Of a DNA stretch of 64,000 bases, positions 8,022 to 16,642 are shown one piece after another. A program made the position numbers and the translations under genes. The notes beneath the pieces were generated by a model, which made no database searches, was not told the origin of the DNA, and saw only the letters and a list, made by a program, of their open reading frames with translations. Position 1 is the stretch's first letter, and every line of letters starts with the position of its first letter. This DNA comes from JAODBQ01 sp047602055. GTDB lineage: Bacteria > Actinomycetota > Acidimicrobiia > Acidimicrobiales > Ilumatobacteraceae. Location of the stretch: assembly GCA_047602055.1 (NCBI GenBank), contig JASGIG010000001.1:930001-994000 (forward strand), read 5' to 3'.

Positions 8022-9401
8022 ATGGACGAACAACGGCGAGACCAGCAGCGGGGACGGGATCGGCCGGAGCCCCGGCAGCTCAGCCGCGTCCCACCACACA
8101 ACCTCGACGCCGAGGAGAGCCTGCTCGGCGCGCTGCTGCTGTCGCGCGAGGTCGTCGGCCAGGTCGCCGAGATCGGCGTGCTCGTCGAGCACTTCTACAA
8201 GCCCGCCCACCAGCACGTCTACGCCGCGGTCCGCGGCTTGATGGCGAACGGCCAGCCCGTCGACGTCGTCACCGTCTCCGACGAGCTGCGCCGCAACGGC
8301 CTGCTCGACGAGATCGGCGGCGCCCCGTTCCTGCTCGAGCTGCAGAACGCCACGCCGGCGATCTCCAACGCCTCGCGCTACGCCAAGATCGTCATCGACA
8401 CCGCGGTGTTGCGGCGGCTGATCGCCGTCGCCAGCGAGATCGCCGAGATCGGCTACCTCGAGCCCGACGACGTCTCCAAGGCGCTCGACGAGGCGGAGTC
8501 GAAGGTCTTCGAGCTCGCCGAGGACCGGATCACCAACTCCACCCGCCCGCTCAGCGACCTGCTCCCGCTGGCGATGGACCACCTCCAGGAGACCTACGAG
8601 CGCGGCGACATCATCACCGGCACGCCGACCGGCCTCACCGACCTCGACGAGAAGCTCTCCGGCCTGCAGCCGAGCACGCTGAACATCATCGGTGCCCGCC
8701 CGGCGATGGGCAAGAGCAGCCTCGGGCTCGGCATCGCCACTCACGTCGCCCGGAACACGGGCAAGCCGGTCCTGGTGTTCTCGCTGGAGATGGGCCACCA
8801 CGAGATGACGTCGAGCATCCTGGCCCGAGAGGCCGAGATCGACACGCAGAAGCTGCGCACCGGCCGGCTGTCGGAGAACGACTGGACCAAGCTCGGCCGG
8901 GCGATCAACCGCCTCGACGTCCCGCTGTTCCTGGACGACAACCCGCGGGTCACGGTGATGGAGATCCGTGCCAAGGCCCGGCGGGTGAAGGCCAACAACG
9001 GCGGCTTGGCGCTGATCGTCATCGACTACCTGCAGCTGATGACCGGCGGGGCGAGCGCCGAGAACCGCCAGCTGGAGGTCAGCGAGATCAGCCGTGGCCT
9101 GAAGGTGCTGGCCCGCGAGCTGGAGGTGCCGATCATCGCCCTCAGCCAGCTCAGCCGTGCACTGGAGACCCGGGCCGACAAGCGCCCGATGCTCGCCGAC
9201 CTGCGTGAGTCCGGCGCCATCGAGCAGGACGCCGACGTCGTCATGTTCCTGTACCGCGACGAGGTGTACCACCAGGACACGCCGGACAAGGCGATGGCCG
9301 AGCTGATCATCGCCAAGCACCGCGCCGGCCCGACCGGCACCGTGCGGCTGGTGTTCCGCGGCCCGTACACCAAGTTCGACAACGCCGCCCGGAGCGTCTG
9401 A
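8022..9401 (+). CDS. dnaB: Replicative DNA helicase
   Basis: 459 aa hexameric helicase that unwinds the fork ahead of the replisome. The N-terminal domain (PPHNLDAEESLLGALLLS) binds primase, and the RecA-like domain carries Walker A GARPAMGKSS near residue 224 and the Walker B region LALIVIDYLQLM. Motif H4 (LRESGAIEQDADVVMFLYRD) is also complete. No intein is present, although actinobacterial dnaB genes often carry one. About 140 bp separate it from rplI, including a terminator, so it probably has its own promoter. Confidence 0.97.
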   Translation: MDEQRRDQQRGRDRPEPRQLSRVPPHNLDAEESLLGALLLSREVVGQVAEIGVLVEHFYKPAHQHVYAAVRGLMANGQPVDVVTVSDELRRNGLLDEIGGAPFLLELQNATPAISNASRYAKIVIDTAVLRRLIAVASEIAEIGYLEPDDVSKALDEAESKVFELAEDRITNSTRPLSDLLPLAMDHLQETYERGDIITGTPTGLTDLDEKLSGLQPSTLNIIGARPAMGKSSLGLGIATHVARNTGKPVLVFSLEMGHHEMTSSILAREAEIDTQKLRTGRLSENDWTKLGRAINRLDVPLFLDDNPRVTVMEIRAKARRVKANNGGLALIVIDYLQLMTGGASAENRQLEVSEISRGLKVLARELEVPIIALSQLSRALETRADKRPMLADLRESGAIEQDADVVMFLYRDEVYHQDTPDKAMAELIIAKHRAGPTGTVRLVFRGPYTKFDNAARSV

Positions 9402-9428
9402 CGGCCAGTCCCGGCAGACTTCTTCCCG

Positions 9429-9641
9429 ATGAGCGACCTGTTCGGTGACGACCTCATCGTCTGGCTGCTGCTGGCCCTCGGTGCCGCACTGTTCGTCGGC
9501 AACGTGATGGCCCTGCTGCGACCGCCGCCGACACCCAAGGACGACGACGACCTCGCCGTGGCGCCGCGCAGCCGCAGCATCCTGATGGCTGGCCTGGGCC
9601 TGATCGTTGCCGTCGCCGCCCTGGGTGGGTTGTTGAAGTAG
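9429..9641 (+). CDS. Small two-helix membrane protein
   Basis: 70 aa protein with two hydrophobic segments (VWLLLALGAALFVGNVMALL and ILMAGLGLIVAVAALGGLL) joined by a short Pro/Asp-rich loop. It starts 27 bp after dnaB on the same strand and may be co-transcribed with it. No domain is recognised; actinobacterial genomes contain many such anonymous membrane peptides. Function unknown. Confidence 0.6.
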   Translation: MSDLFGDDLIVWLLLALGAALFVGNVMALLRPPPTPKDDDDLAVAPRSRSILMAGLGLIVAVAALGGLLK

Positions 9642-9701
9642 GGCCGCAGAGCCCGCGCCCAGCGGGTTCCAGTGAGCGGAGCGAACGGGCTGCTGGCTCG
9701 T

Positions 9702-9766
9702 GCCGGGTGCACCCGGCGCCAGCGACCGCCAGGGAGCCGGCCGGACGATCGGCCGGAGGCCGATCA
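9702..9766. repeat. Dispersed repeat family B, copy 1
   Basis: Contains the family core GACCGCCAGGGAGCCGG (from about 9725) and ends in a hairpin GATCGGCC-GGA-GGCCGATC. A small palindrome CCGGGTGCACCCGG precedes the core. The element lies between convergent genes, and its last bases supply the stop codon of the intradiol dioxygenase gene. A close relative is at 21887-21959. Probably acts as a terminator. Confidence 0.6.
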
Positions 9767-10729
9767 GACGGACAGGGGCACTTTGAGGGTGATCGTGTAG
9801 CCGTTGGTGACGTCGCCGGTGACGGTGGGGGTCTCCAGCTCGACGCCGTCGCTGAACACGTTGTCGGTGGCCAGCGAGACCTGCGAGTAGTTCTTGATGC
9901 TCTGCTCGTAGCCCTCGGTGGCGAAGACGGCCTGGTTGGACTCGTCGGGCAGGGCGATCTGTGACGTCGCCAGGCGGTTGTCGGCCGACGTCGCCTTGTC
10001 AAGGCTGGGGTACACCTCGAAGTGATAGTGCGGCCACCGTCCCGAGTAGCACGCCGGGTAGATCGTCGTGAACGTCGCTGCGCCGTCGCTGCCGGTCGGT
10101 TGCACGCCGCGCAGGTAGTTCTCGTCCTCGACCCCCTCGGAGTACATCGAGTAGTTGCCGTCGCGGTTGCAGTGCCACGTGTACACGGCGAGGCCCTCGA
10201 CGGGCTCGCCGGTGTTGACGTCGACGACCACGTAGCTGAGTGACACCTGCACCCCTTCGGCCGTGGTGGTCGACGAGCCGAAGCTGGAGCGGATGTCCGA
10301 GCGGACGATCCCGCTCTCGGTGAGGACGTTGACGCCGTTGCTGCCGTCGCCCGGATACGGGCCGTTGGTCTCTTCGGGGATCTCACCTTCGACGGCGTCG
10401 GCGCGGGTCATCGTCGTGGCGTCGCCGCCGCCACCACCGCTCGGTGGGGTGCCGCCGCCGCCCGCCCCGCCGCCGCCGCCGGCTGCCGGCGACGTGCTCG
10501 ACGCATCGGTCGAGGTCGAGGCGGACGAGGATGCGTCCGTCGTGGTAGCTGCCGCCGTCGTTGCTGACGACGAGCTGTTCGAGCCGCACGCGGCGAGTGC
10601 CAGGACGCCGGCCGCCGAGGCGCCGAGTCCGAACATGCGGCGCCGGGTGAGGATGCTCGGCAGGTCGAAGCCCAGGCCCCGATCGTGGTCCTCGAGCTCT
10701 TCGACGGGGAGGTCGGCTGTGGTGGTCAT
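9764..10729 (-). CDS. Secreted intradiol ring-cleavage dioxygenase-like lipoprotein
   Basis: 321 aa. The N-terminus has a twin-arginine-like RRRMFGLGAS followed by a lipobox LAAC, then a Ser/Thr-rich and a Gly/Pro-rich linker of about 60 residues. The catalytic domain is of the protocatechuate 3,4-dioxygenase beta type: ETNGPYPGDGSNGVNVL, TWHCNRDGNYS, and the Fe-ligand region YPACYSGRWPHYHFEVY with Tyr and His residues in place. Family members cleave catechols between the hydroxyls, but exported versions have unknown substrates. It converges on the dnaB-side genes. A second protein of the same design is at 60137-61150. Confidence 0.85.
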   Translation of the reverse strand: MTTTADLPVEELEDHDRGLGFDLPSILTRRRMFGLGASAAGVLALAACGSNSSSSATTAAATTTDASSSASTSTDASSTSPAAGGGGGAGGGGTPPSGGGGGDATTMTRADAVEGEIPEETNGPYPGDGSNGVNVLTESGIVRSDIRSSFGSSTTTAEGVQVSLSYVVVDVNTGEPVEGLAVYTWHCNRDGNYSMYSEGVEDENYLRGVQPTGSDGAATFTTIYPACYSGRWPHYHFEVYPSLDKATSADNRLATSQIALPDESNQAVFATEGYEQSIKNYSQVSLATDNVFSDGVELETPTVTGDVTNGYTITLKVPLSV

Positions 10730-10800
10730 GTGCCCAGTATGGGGCGCGCGACGCAGCGACTGATGCGAGGTTGCTGGGAGCTCGCTGTGAAGCCGGGGGT

Positions 10801-11697
10801 TCAGCGCGGCGGGCCGAGCGGGCGCACCTCGGGGCGGATGCCGGTGGAGCCGTATTGCATCCCCACCCGCCGATGGGTCGCGGCGCCAGGGTCGACCTTG
10901 CCGACGAGGTCCGGCCCGGCGGCGAGCAGGCCGCCGTCGACGGTGAGCGCCTCGCCGGTGACGAACCCGGCGTCGTCGGAGGCCAGGAACAGGCAGGCCG
11001 CGGCGATGTCGCCGGCCTCGCCGACGCTCGGCCACGGCTGGCCGGCGACCACACCGGCGACGATCCGCTCGTCGTCGTTGCGCACGGCCAGCGGTGTGCG
11101 GATGAACCCGGGACAGATCGCGTTGACGCGGATGCGGTGCGGCGCCAGCTCGACGGCGGCGTTCTGGGTGATGTTGATCACCGCCGCCTTGGCGCCCGAG
11201 TAGGCGAGCGGTCCGCCGCCTCCGCCGCGCCCGGCGACGGACGCGGTGTTGACGATGCTGCCGCCGTCACCCTGGGCGATCATCGCCCGGGCGGCGTGCT
11301 TCATCCCGAGGAACACGCTGCGTGTGAGCACCGCGAACGTGCGATCCCAGTGCTCGACATCTGTCTCGGTCAGCGGCCCGAACGCTCCGCCGATGCCGGC
11401 GTTGTTGAAGATCACGTCGAGCCGCCCGAAGCCGTCCACCGCGGCGGCCACGAGCGTGGTGACCTGGGCCTCGTCGCTGACGTCGACGACCTCGGTCCGC
11501 AGCCGGTCGTGGTCGGCGACCTCGTCGGTCAGCGCCGCCAGCCCGGCGGCGTTGAGGTCGCCGGCGACGACCAGCGCACCCTCGTCGAGGAACCGCAGAA
11601 CGGTCGCCTTGCCGATCCCGCTCGCCCCGCCGGTGATCACCGCGACCTTGCCATCGAGCCGCCCCCGGGCGGCAGTGCCATCGAGCTGTCCGGTCAT
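10801..11697 (-). CDS. Short-chain dehydrogenase/reductase
   Basis: 298 aa SDR. The Rossmann motif TGGASGIG is at residues 22-29, NNAG follows in the middle of the chain, and the catalytic Tyr/Lys appear as YSGAK with the upstream Ser in GGSIVNTASVAG. The pattern suits an NAD(P)-dependent alcohol or 3-hydroxyacyl oxidoreductase. The C-terminal 40 residues (THRRVGMQYGSTGIRPEVR) are longer than usual. Its start overlaps the end of the LLM gene, so the two are probably co-transcribed. Substrate unknown. Confidence 0.88.
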   Translation of the reverse strand: MTGQLDGTAARGRLDGKVAVITGGASGIGKATVLRFLDEGALVVAGDLNAAGLAALTDEVADHDRLRTEVVDVSDEAQVTTLVAAAVDGFGRLDVIFNNAGIGGAFGPLTETDVEHWDRTFAVLTRSVFLGMKHAARAMIAQGDGGSIVNTASVAGRGGGGGPLAYSGAKAAVINITQNAAVELAPHRIRVNAICPGFIRTPLAVRNDDERIVAGVVAGQPWPSVGEAGDIAAACLFLASDDAGFVTGEALTVDGGLLAAGPDLVGKVDPGAATHRRVGMQYGSTGIRPEVRPLGPPR

Positions 11698-11698
11698 C

Positions 11699-12767
11699 TC
11701 AGCCCCAGCTCTTCAGTTCGGGGAGGACCTCGGCGGCGAACAGGCGAAGGCTGGCCTCGGCCTCGTCGAACGGGATGCCGCCGAAGCGGAACGCCGGCGC
11801 CGCCTCGAACGGGCCGATCAGCTCCCATCGCCGCCGGTACGCCTCGACGACCTGCTCGGGCGTGCCGGACGCGGTGGCGTCGAGGAAGCCCTTCATGAAC
11901 CCGCTCTCGCCCATCCGCTGCAGCGCCGCCGCCGCGCTGGCGTAGGCGTCGTAGCCCTTCAGCCCGGCAAAGTGGTCGCCCATGATCTCGTAGTGCTCCA
12001 GCACCGACGACAGGTAGCTGGCCAGGTACTGGTGCCCGCGGGCGGCGACGGCGTCCTCGTCGGCGTTGCAGTAGACGAAGTCGCAGATCAGCGGCGGCGG
12101 TGGCTCCTCGCCGTGGAGGCTCGCGGTACAGCTCGCGCCAGCGCTCGATGCTCGGCAGGCGGGACTTCCACGAGCGGTCCGAGAACATCGTCATCCGCGC
12201 CTTGAGCCGGGCGGCGGCCTCGATCGAGTCGTCGGAGCTGGCGACGGCGTACAGCCGGCCCTCGAAGCTGTGCTCCGGTGCCGGGCGGATCGGCGCCTTC
12301 GGCTGCGGGTAGTACGGGCCGTCGCCCTCGATCCAGCCGGTCGCCAGCGCCCGCTTGACCATCATCGAGCCCTCGTCGAAGCGCTCTCGGGACTCGTCCA
12401 TGCCGATCCCGAACGAGCCGAACTCGCGCCGTGACAGGCCGCGGCCCATCCCGAAGCGGACCCGGCCGCCGGTCAGGTGGTCGAGCAGGGCGATGCGCTC
12501 GGCGACGCGCAGCGGCTCGTTCCACGGCATGATCACCGCCGCGGTGCCGACGTCGACGCTGCTCGTCCGCCCGGCGACGTACGCCAGCCACTCGGTGTTG
12601 TCCGGGCAGAACGAGTAGTCGTAGAAGTGGTGCTCGACGGCCCACACGACGTCGAAGCCGAGCTCGTCGGCGAGCAGCGCAAGGCGCGTCTCCTCGTCGT
12701 AGACCTGCCCGTCGGTTATGTCCGACCAGCCGTGGCTGGCGAACACGGTCTGGATCCCCACGTCCAT
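11699..12767 (-). pseudogene. LLM-class flavin oxidoreductase broken by one frameshift
   Basis: Luciferase-like monooxygenase of about 355 aa. The first 215 residues are clear (GIQTVFASHGWSD; WAVEHHFYDYSFCPDN; RVRFGMGRGLSRREF). At about 12113-12118, after WRELYREP, the frame changes: homology resumes as HGEEPPPPLICDFVYCNA and continues to the end (LPELKSWG at 11699). One extra base in the CCTCC run explains it. The enzyme would be an FMN- or F420-dependent oxidoreductase. Since both halves are well conserved, a sequencing indel or a very recent mutation are both possible. Confidence 0.82.
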
Positions 12768-12832
12768 GTGGCCACGGTAACGACGCCGCCCCCGAGGCGT
12801 TCCCAGCGGGGCGGCGCGGGCATGCTGTGCCG

Positions 12833-13315
12833 ATGCTCACGCCACGCCTGGAGGAACTGGGAGTCGAGTGCGGACGCCTGCTGCGCGAGCGCGGTGAGAC
12901 CGTCGGCATCGCCGAGGGATCCGCCGGTGGGCTGATCTCGGCGAGCCTGCTCGCCGTGCCCGGGGCGTCGGCGTACTACCTCGGCGGTTCGGTCGTGTAC
13001 ACCCGCTCGGCGGTGAAGGCGTTCATCGCCGGGCCGGTCGAGCAGCCGGCCGGCCTGCGCGGCGCGACGGAGACGTTCGCCACGTACCTCGCCGCGTCGG
13101 TCGCGGCACAGCTCGGGTCGACGTGGGGCCTGTCGGAGGCCGGTGCCGCGGGGCCGCCGAACCCGTACGGCGACCCTGCCGGCCACTGCTGGATCGCCGT
13201 CGCGGGGCCGACGAGCGTCGCCCGGCACGTGCTCACCGGCGACGACGACCGGCCGCGCAACATGGTCGCGTTCGCCACCGCCGCGTTGGAGCTGTTCGCC
13301 GAGGTGCTCGGCTGA
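12833..13315 (+). CDS. CinA C-terminal-like (PncC-type) protein
   Basis: 160 aa from the ATG at 12833; an in-frame GTG at 12827 is possible. It resembles the CinA C-terminal domain, which deamidates nicotinamide mononucleotide. The family signature AESCTGG appears here as AEGSAGG, so the usual Ser-Cys-Thr is changed. The glycine-rich core (VPGASAYYLGGSVVYTRSAVKAF) and the later GLSEAGAAGPPNPYGDPAGH are kept. Activity is therefore uncertain. It is divergent from the LLM gene. Confidence 0.75.
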   Translation: MLTPRLEELGVECGRLLRERGETVGIAEGSAGGLISASLLAVPGASAYYLGGSVVYTRSAVKAFIAGPVEQPAGLRGATETFATYLAASVAAQLGSTWGLSEAGAAGPPNPYGDPAGHCWIAVAGPTSVARHVLTGDDDRPRNMVAFATAALELFAEVLG

Positions 13316-13346
13316 GGGGGTTGCGCGGCAGTCGTACGCTCGCGTC

Positions 13347-13757
13347 ATGCCGATCAGCACGGGGTTCAACCACGTCGCCACGCTGACCTCGGACATGGAT
13401 CGCACGGTGCGGTTCTACGAGGCGGCGTTCGGGGCGCTCGTCACGTTCACGATGGAGCGCCGGGGCGACCATCCCAAGATGACGATCCTCGACCTCGGCG
13501 CCGGAGCGGCGCTGAACGTCTTCGAGGTCGATGCCGCCGAGATCATCGGCGAGCGCCGCCGCCAGGGTGGCCGTGGGGCGATCGACCACTTCGCGCTGGC
13601 CGTCCCGGATCGGGCGACGCTGGAGCAGATGCGCGAGCGGCTGACGAGCGCCGGTGCCGACGAGGTCGGCGAGATCCAGCGGCTCGGTGACGAGTGGTCG
13701 CTCTTCTTCCGCGACCCCGACGGCATGGAGCTCGAGGTCTGCGCGAGCGCAGACTGA
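13347..13757 (+). CDS. VOC-family (glyoxalase/extradiol fold) protein
   Basis: 136 aa single VOC unit with two beta-alpha-beta-beta-beta modules: FNHVATLTSDMDRTVRFYEAAFG at the start, IDHFALAVPDR in the middle and LFFRDPDGMELEVC at the end. The His and Glu positions that bind metal in the family are present. Members include glyoxalase I, methylmalonyl-CoA epimerase and resistance proteins; the exact reaction cannot be told. It follows the CinA-like gene by about 30 bp on the same strand. Confidence 0.82.
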   Translation: MPISTGFNHVATLTSDMDRTVRFYEAAFGALVTFTMERRGDHPKMTILDLGAGAALNVFEVDAAEIIGERRRQGGRGAIDHFALAVPDRATLEQMRERLTSAGADEVGEIQRLGDEWSLFFRDPDGMELEVCASAD

Positions 13758-13793
13758 GCGGTGCGCAGACCGAGACGGGCGGACCGTGTCCGG

Positions 13794-14081
13794 CTACTCG
13801 ACCACTTCGCCGATCTGCATCACCGGGGTGGCGTTCGTGTAGTTCTTGACGTCCTCCATCGCCTGACCGGCATCGGGACCGGCCATGCCGGCCTGGAGGG
13901 CCTCCATCGACGGGTAGTAGAGGTAGCCGGCGGCGACGTACGGCCCGGAGACGGCCTTCTCGACCTCCATGCGCTCGCAGCCGAGCACCTTCATGCAGAG
14001 CGGGGCATGGGAGCTCTTGTAGTAGTCCATGTCGAAGGTGACGTCGTCACCGGCGGGGTACAGAACGCTGACTCGGATCAT
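13794..14081 (-). CDS. EthD-domain protein
   Basis: 95 aa ferredoxin-like-fold protein of the EthD family (MIRVSVLYPAGDDVTFDMDYY start; HAPLC segment; GYLYYPSMEALQAGMAGPD). EthD proteins were first found beside ether-degrading P450 genes; the fold also occurs in small dimeric oxygenases. The ATG at 14081 is preferred over an upstream TTG. It converges on the VOC gene. Confidence 0.75.
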   Translation of the reverse strand: MIRVSVLYPAGDDVTFDMDYYKSSHAPLCMKVLGCERMEVEKAVSGPYVAAGYLYYPSMEALQAGMAGPDAGQAMEDVKNYTNATPVMQIGEVVE

Positions 14082-14121
14082 GCGGCGCAACGTAGCCCAG
14101 CGTGCCGATCGCAGCGCGTGC

Positions 14122-14944
14122 TCAGCGTCGCCCGTCGACCACCACGACCGGCACCCGCGCGTGGCGCAGCAGCGAACGGGTGCACGTGCCGAGGGCGAAC
14201 GAACCGGCGGCGGTCGTGTGGCGGCGGCCGACGACGATCAGCGAGGTGCTGTCGGCCGCCTCCAGCAGCGCCGGTGCCGGATCGCTCGGCGCGATCCGCG
14301 AAGTGCACGGTGATGTCGCGGCCGGTGCGCGCCGCGCCGATGGCGCGATCGACGACGTTGCGGGCGCTGGTCGCGGCAGGCCGGGTCGGCATGGACGACG
14401 ACCAGCTCGACGCCGCGGCGCTCGGCCTCGTCGGCAGCCCAGCGCAACGCCGGCCCGTCGGCGCCGTCGCCGTCGACGCCGACCACGATCCGCTCCACCC
14501 GGTGGCCGTCGACCGTCGTCGGCACGATCGCCACCGGGGCGGCGCTGTGCCTGCCGACGAAGCGCGCCGTCGCCCCCGAGCGCAGGAACCGCTCCGAGCC
14601 GTCGTGGCCGGCGCCGACGACGACCAGGTCGGCCCGCTCGCCGGCGTCGCGCAGGACGTGACGGGGACGGCCGGCGATCGTGTCGCCGGTGACCTCCAGC
14701 CCGGGGTGCTCGCGAGCGAGCGCGGCGACGAGCACGTCCAGCTCGGCGTCGGTGCCGCTCTCGATGTCGCGCACGCGCTCGACCGTGACCGGCGGCTTGC
14801 CGATCCACGGCACCTCGTAACAGGAGACGACCTCCAACCGCGCGCCGCGCTGGACCGCTTCCGCGGCCGCCCAGGCGACCGCATCGCGCGGCTCGGCGAG
14901 CCGTCGAAGCCGGCGAGGACCACGTCGAACATGGGCGTGATCAT
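14122..14944 (-). pseudogene. Two-domain universal stress protein with three frame breaks
   Basis: Two USP domains can be pieced together on the minus strand but only by changing frame three times: near 14895 (after VVLAGFDGSPS), near 14385 (after VELVVVHADPA) and near 14290 (after ITVHFADRA). Recognisable parts are the first ATP-type loop LVVVGAGHDGSERFLRSG, the second-domain start RIVVGVDGDGADGPALRWAA and the end LIVVGRRHTTAAGS. Three indels in one gene make a true pseudogene more likely than for the single-indel cases, and the divergent paralogue at 15060 is intact. A DosR-like box lies just upstream of both. Confidence 0.75.
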
Positions 14945-14968
14945 CGCCGATCGTGACACTCCTGCCTA

Positions 14969-14982
14969 GGGACGGACGTCCC
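14969..14982. promoter_or_regulatory. DosR/DevR-like box between divergent USP genes
   Basis: GGGACGGACGTCCC, a perfect GGGAC-N4-GTCCC palindrome. Flanks (CCTA on the left, GAA on the right) extend the match toward the mycobacterial DosR consensus TTSGGGACTWWAGTCCCSAA. It sits 77 bp before the ATG of the intact USP and about 25 bp before the broken one, a location suited to activation by the DevR-like regulator encoded at 21091. Confidence 0.72.
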
Positions 14983-15059
14983 GAAGTGCTCGGCGATCGT
15001 TGCCGGAGATGTGACGCTGTGCCCTACTGACGGTCACCGCTTCCCGAGACGATGAGGGC

Positions 15060-15965
15060 ATGGGAGCGACGAGTGAACGAACCGTGGTCGTCGGCTTCGA
15101 CGGCAGCGCGCCGAGCCGGCACGCCGTGATGTGGGCGGCCGACGCCGCATCGGTGGGCGCTGCCCGCCTGAGGATCGTCGGTTGCTACGAGACGCCCGTG
15201 GAGGCAGCGCTGTTGCCGATCGCCACGGTGCCGACCGCCGATCTCGCCGAGGGCGTTGCCGCCGGACTCGAGGAGGCCGCAGCGCTGGCGTTGCGCCGCC
15301 ATCCCGGCCTGCAGGTCGACGCCGAGGTGGCCGCCGGCACCCCGGCGGGCGTGCTCACCCGCGCCGCCGAGTCCGCCAGCATGCTCGTGGTCGGAGCGAG
15401 CAGTCACCACGGTGCCGCCGCGTTCTGGTTGGGCAGCACCGCCCGTGCCGTGGCCCGGCGCAGTCCCGTCCCGGTCGTCGTGATCCATGAGCGGCCGGCC
15501 GGCGGCGGCGTGCGCCGTGTCATCGTCGGCTACGACGACACCCCGGCATCGGATGCCGCGCTGCGGTGGGCGGCTGACGCCGCCGACCGGGTCGGGGCGA
15601 CGCTGCTCGTCGTCCACTGCTGGACGACGGTCTATCCGCCGGCCGACTCGCACACCGCCAGCATCGATGAGGTCGAGGCCGCGCTGCTGCTCGATCGGGC
15701 CGTCGAGACGGCCCGCGGGCGTTGCGGGGTGACGGTCGAGTCGGAGCTGCGCCTGGCCGAGCCGGGCCGCGAGCTGGCGTCGATGGCCACCGATCGCGAC
15801 CTGCTGGTCCTGGGCCGGCCGCGGCATGGGGCGATCCTGTCCGGCCTGCTCGGCTCGGCACTCAACGGCGTGCTCGAGCGGGCGACCGTTCCGGTCGTCG
15901 TCGTCCCCGAACCGAGTGCGACAGCGGACGCCGGCTCGGCGGCGGGAGCGGCCAGCGCTCGCTGA
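15060..15965 (+). CDS. Universal stress protein, two tandem USP domains
   Basis: 301 aa with two UspA folds. Domain 1 begins TVVVGFDGSAPSRHAVMWAA and ends with the nucleotide-binding loop VVGASSHHGAAAFWLGSTAR; domain 2 begins RVIVGYDDTPASDAALRWAA and ends VLGRPRHGAILSGLLGSALN. The G-2x-G-9x-G(S/T) pattern of ATP-binding USPs is largely kept. Tandem USPs of this size are typical DosR-regulon members in mycobacteria, where they affect dormancy. A DosR-like box is 77 bp upstream. A strong terminator follows at 16018. Confidence 0.92.
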   Translation: MGATSERTVVVGFDGSAPSRHAVMWAADAASVGAARLRIVGCYETPVEAALLPIATVPTADLAEGVAAGLEEAAALALRRHPGLQVDAEVAAGTPAGVLTRAAESASMLVVGASSHHGAAAFWLGSTARAVARRSPVPVVVIHERPAGGGVRRVIVGYDDTPASDAALRWAADAADRVGATLLVVHCWTTVYPPADSHTASIDEVEAALLLDRAVETARGRCGVTVESELRLAEPGRELASMATDRDLLVLGRPRHGAILSGLLGSALNGVLERATVPVVVVPEPSATADAGSAAGAASAR

Positions 15966-16017
15966 CGAGCATCCGGCATGCCTGGCCGGTGGCGGGCAGT
16001 TGGTGGCGGAACACCTG

Positions 16018-16043
16018 GCCCCGGGCGCTTCGGCGCCCGGGGC
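16018..16043. terminator. Bidirectional terminator with TTCG loop
   Basis: Perfect 11-bp stem, GCCCCGGGCGC (16018-16028) and GCGCCCGGGGC (16033-16043), closed by a TTCG tetraloop. It lies between convergent universal stress protein genes and could end both transcripts. Confidence 0.8.
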
Positions 16044-16068
16044 TCGTTCGCGCCCGTGGCACGATCGT

Positions 16069-16127
16069 GCGTCGAGTTGGGAACTTGACGCTCACAATGG
16101 CCGTTGTGGCGCGGTCCTGCGTCAGGA
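16069..16127. repeat. Cluster of short palindromes between USP genes (family C word)
   Basis: Three hairpins in a row: GCGTCGAGTT/AACTTGACGC (16069-16078 with 16082-16091, one mismatch), CACAA/TTGTG (16093-16108) and TCCTG/CAGGA (16115-16127). The segment GGAACTTGACGC preceded by CGTGCGTC recurs at 34747-34772 between the sigma factor and ogt genes. The last hairpin overlaps the 3 prime end of the USP gene. Role unknown. Confidence 0.5.
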
Positions 16128-16574
16128 AGGGTCCGGGTTGGCGTCGGGGACGACGAGGACCGCGCGGCCGCTGCGGCGGACGATCTTGCCGCTGGTGCTG
16201 CCCAGCTCGCCGAGCGGCGTGTCGCCGGTGCCACGGCTGCCGACGACGATGAGGTCGGCATCGACCTCGTCGGCGACCGCGAGCATCACGTCCGCCGGCG
16301 GGCCGTTGCGCTGCTCCAACCGGTAGGTGATCCCCGAGGTGCGCAGCGCCTCGCTCCACGGGCCGCGCAGCTGCTCGGCGATGCCCTCGGTCGGGTCGCC
16401 GCCGTCCTCGTGCACCCGCCACACGTCGAGCAGGCCGGTGGCGTGCACGCCGACCACCTGTGCGCCGAAGTGGGCGGCGATCGTCACCGCTGCGGCAACG
16501 CCGGCTGCGGCCGCCGCCGACCCGTCGAGGCCGACCACGATGCGGCGCACGCCGTCCGTCCACGCGGTCGTCAT
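16122..16574 (-). CDS. Universal stress protein, single domain
   Basis: 150 aa UspA-fold protein: RIVVGLDGSAAAAAGVAAAV at the start, and a nucleotide-loop LIVVGSRGTGDTPLGELGSTS near the end with the G-2x-G-9x-GS spacing of ATP-binding members. The start at 16574 is supported by a GGAGG site 7 bp upstream; a longer reading to 16616 has no homology. It is divergent from the CoA transferase gene and converges on the tandem USP. Probably part of the same hypoxia/stress regulon, though no DosR box was seen in its 68-bp upstream gap. Confidence 0.9.
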   Translation of the reverse strand: MTTAWTDGVRRIVVGLDGSAAAAAGVAAAVTIAAHFGAQVVGVHATGLLDVWRVHEDGGDPTEGIAEQLRGPWSEALRTSGITYRLEQRNGPPADVMLAVADEVDADLIVVGSRGTGDTPLGELGSTSGKIVRRSGRAVLVVPDANPDPS

Positions 16575-16642
16575 CGGTGCACCTCCACCGGGCGACAAGA
16601 TGAGGCGATGCGCCACCGACGAGCCGGGCGAACCGGAAGCAG

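Noticed and set aside
9764..10729. Cytoplasmic protocatechuate dioxygenase of an aromatic pathway
   Set aside because: Export signal, lipobox and no aromatic-pathway neighbours argue for a secreted protein of other function.
15000..15059. Additional DosR box next to the USP start
   Set aside because: Only the single GGGAC-N4-GTCCC at 14969 was found; other GGAC/GTCC pairs nearby lack the correct spacing.
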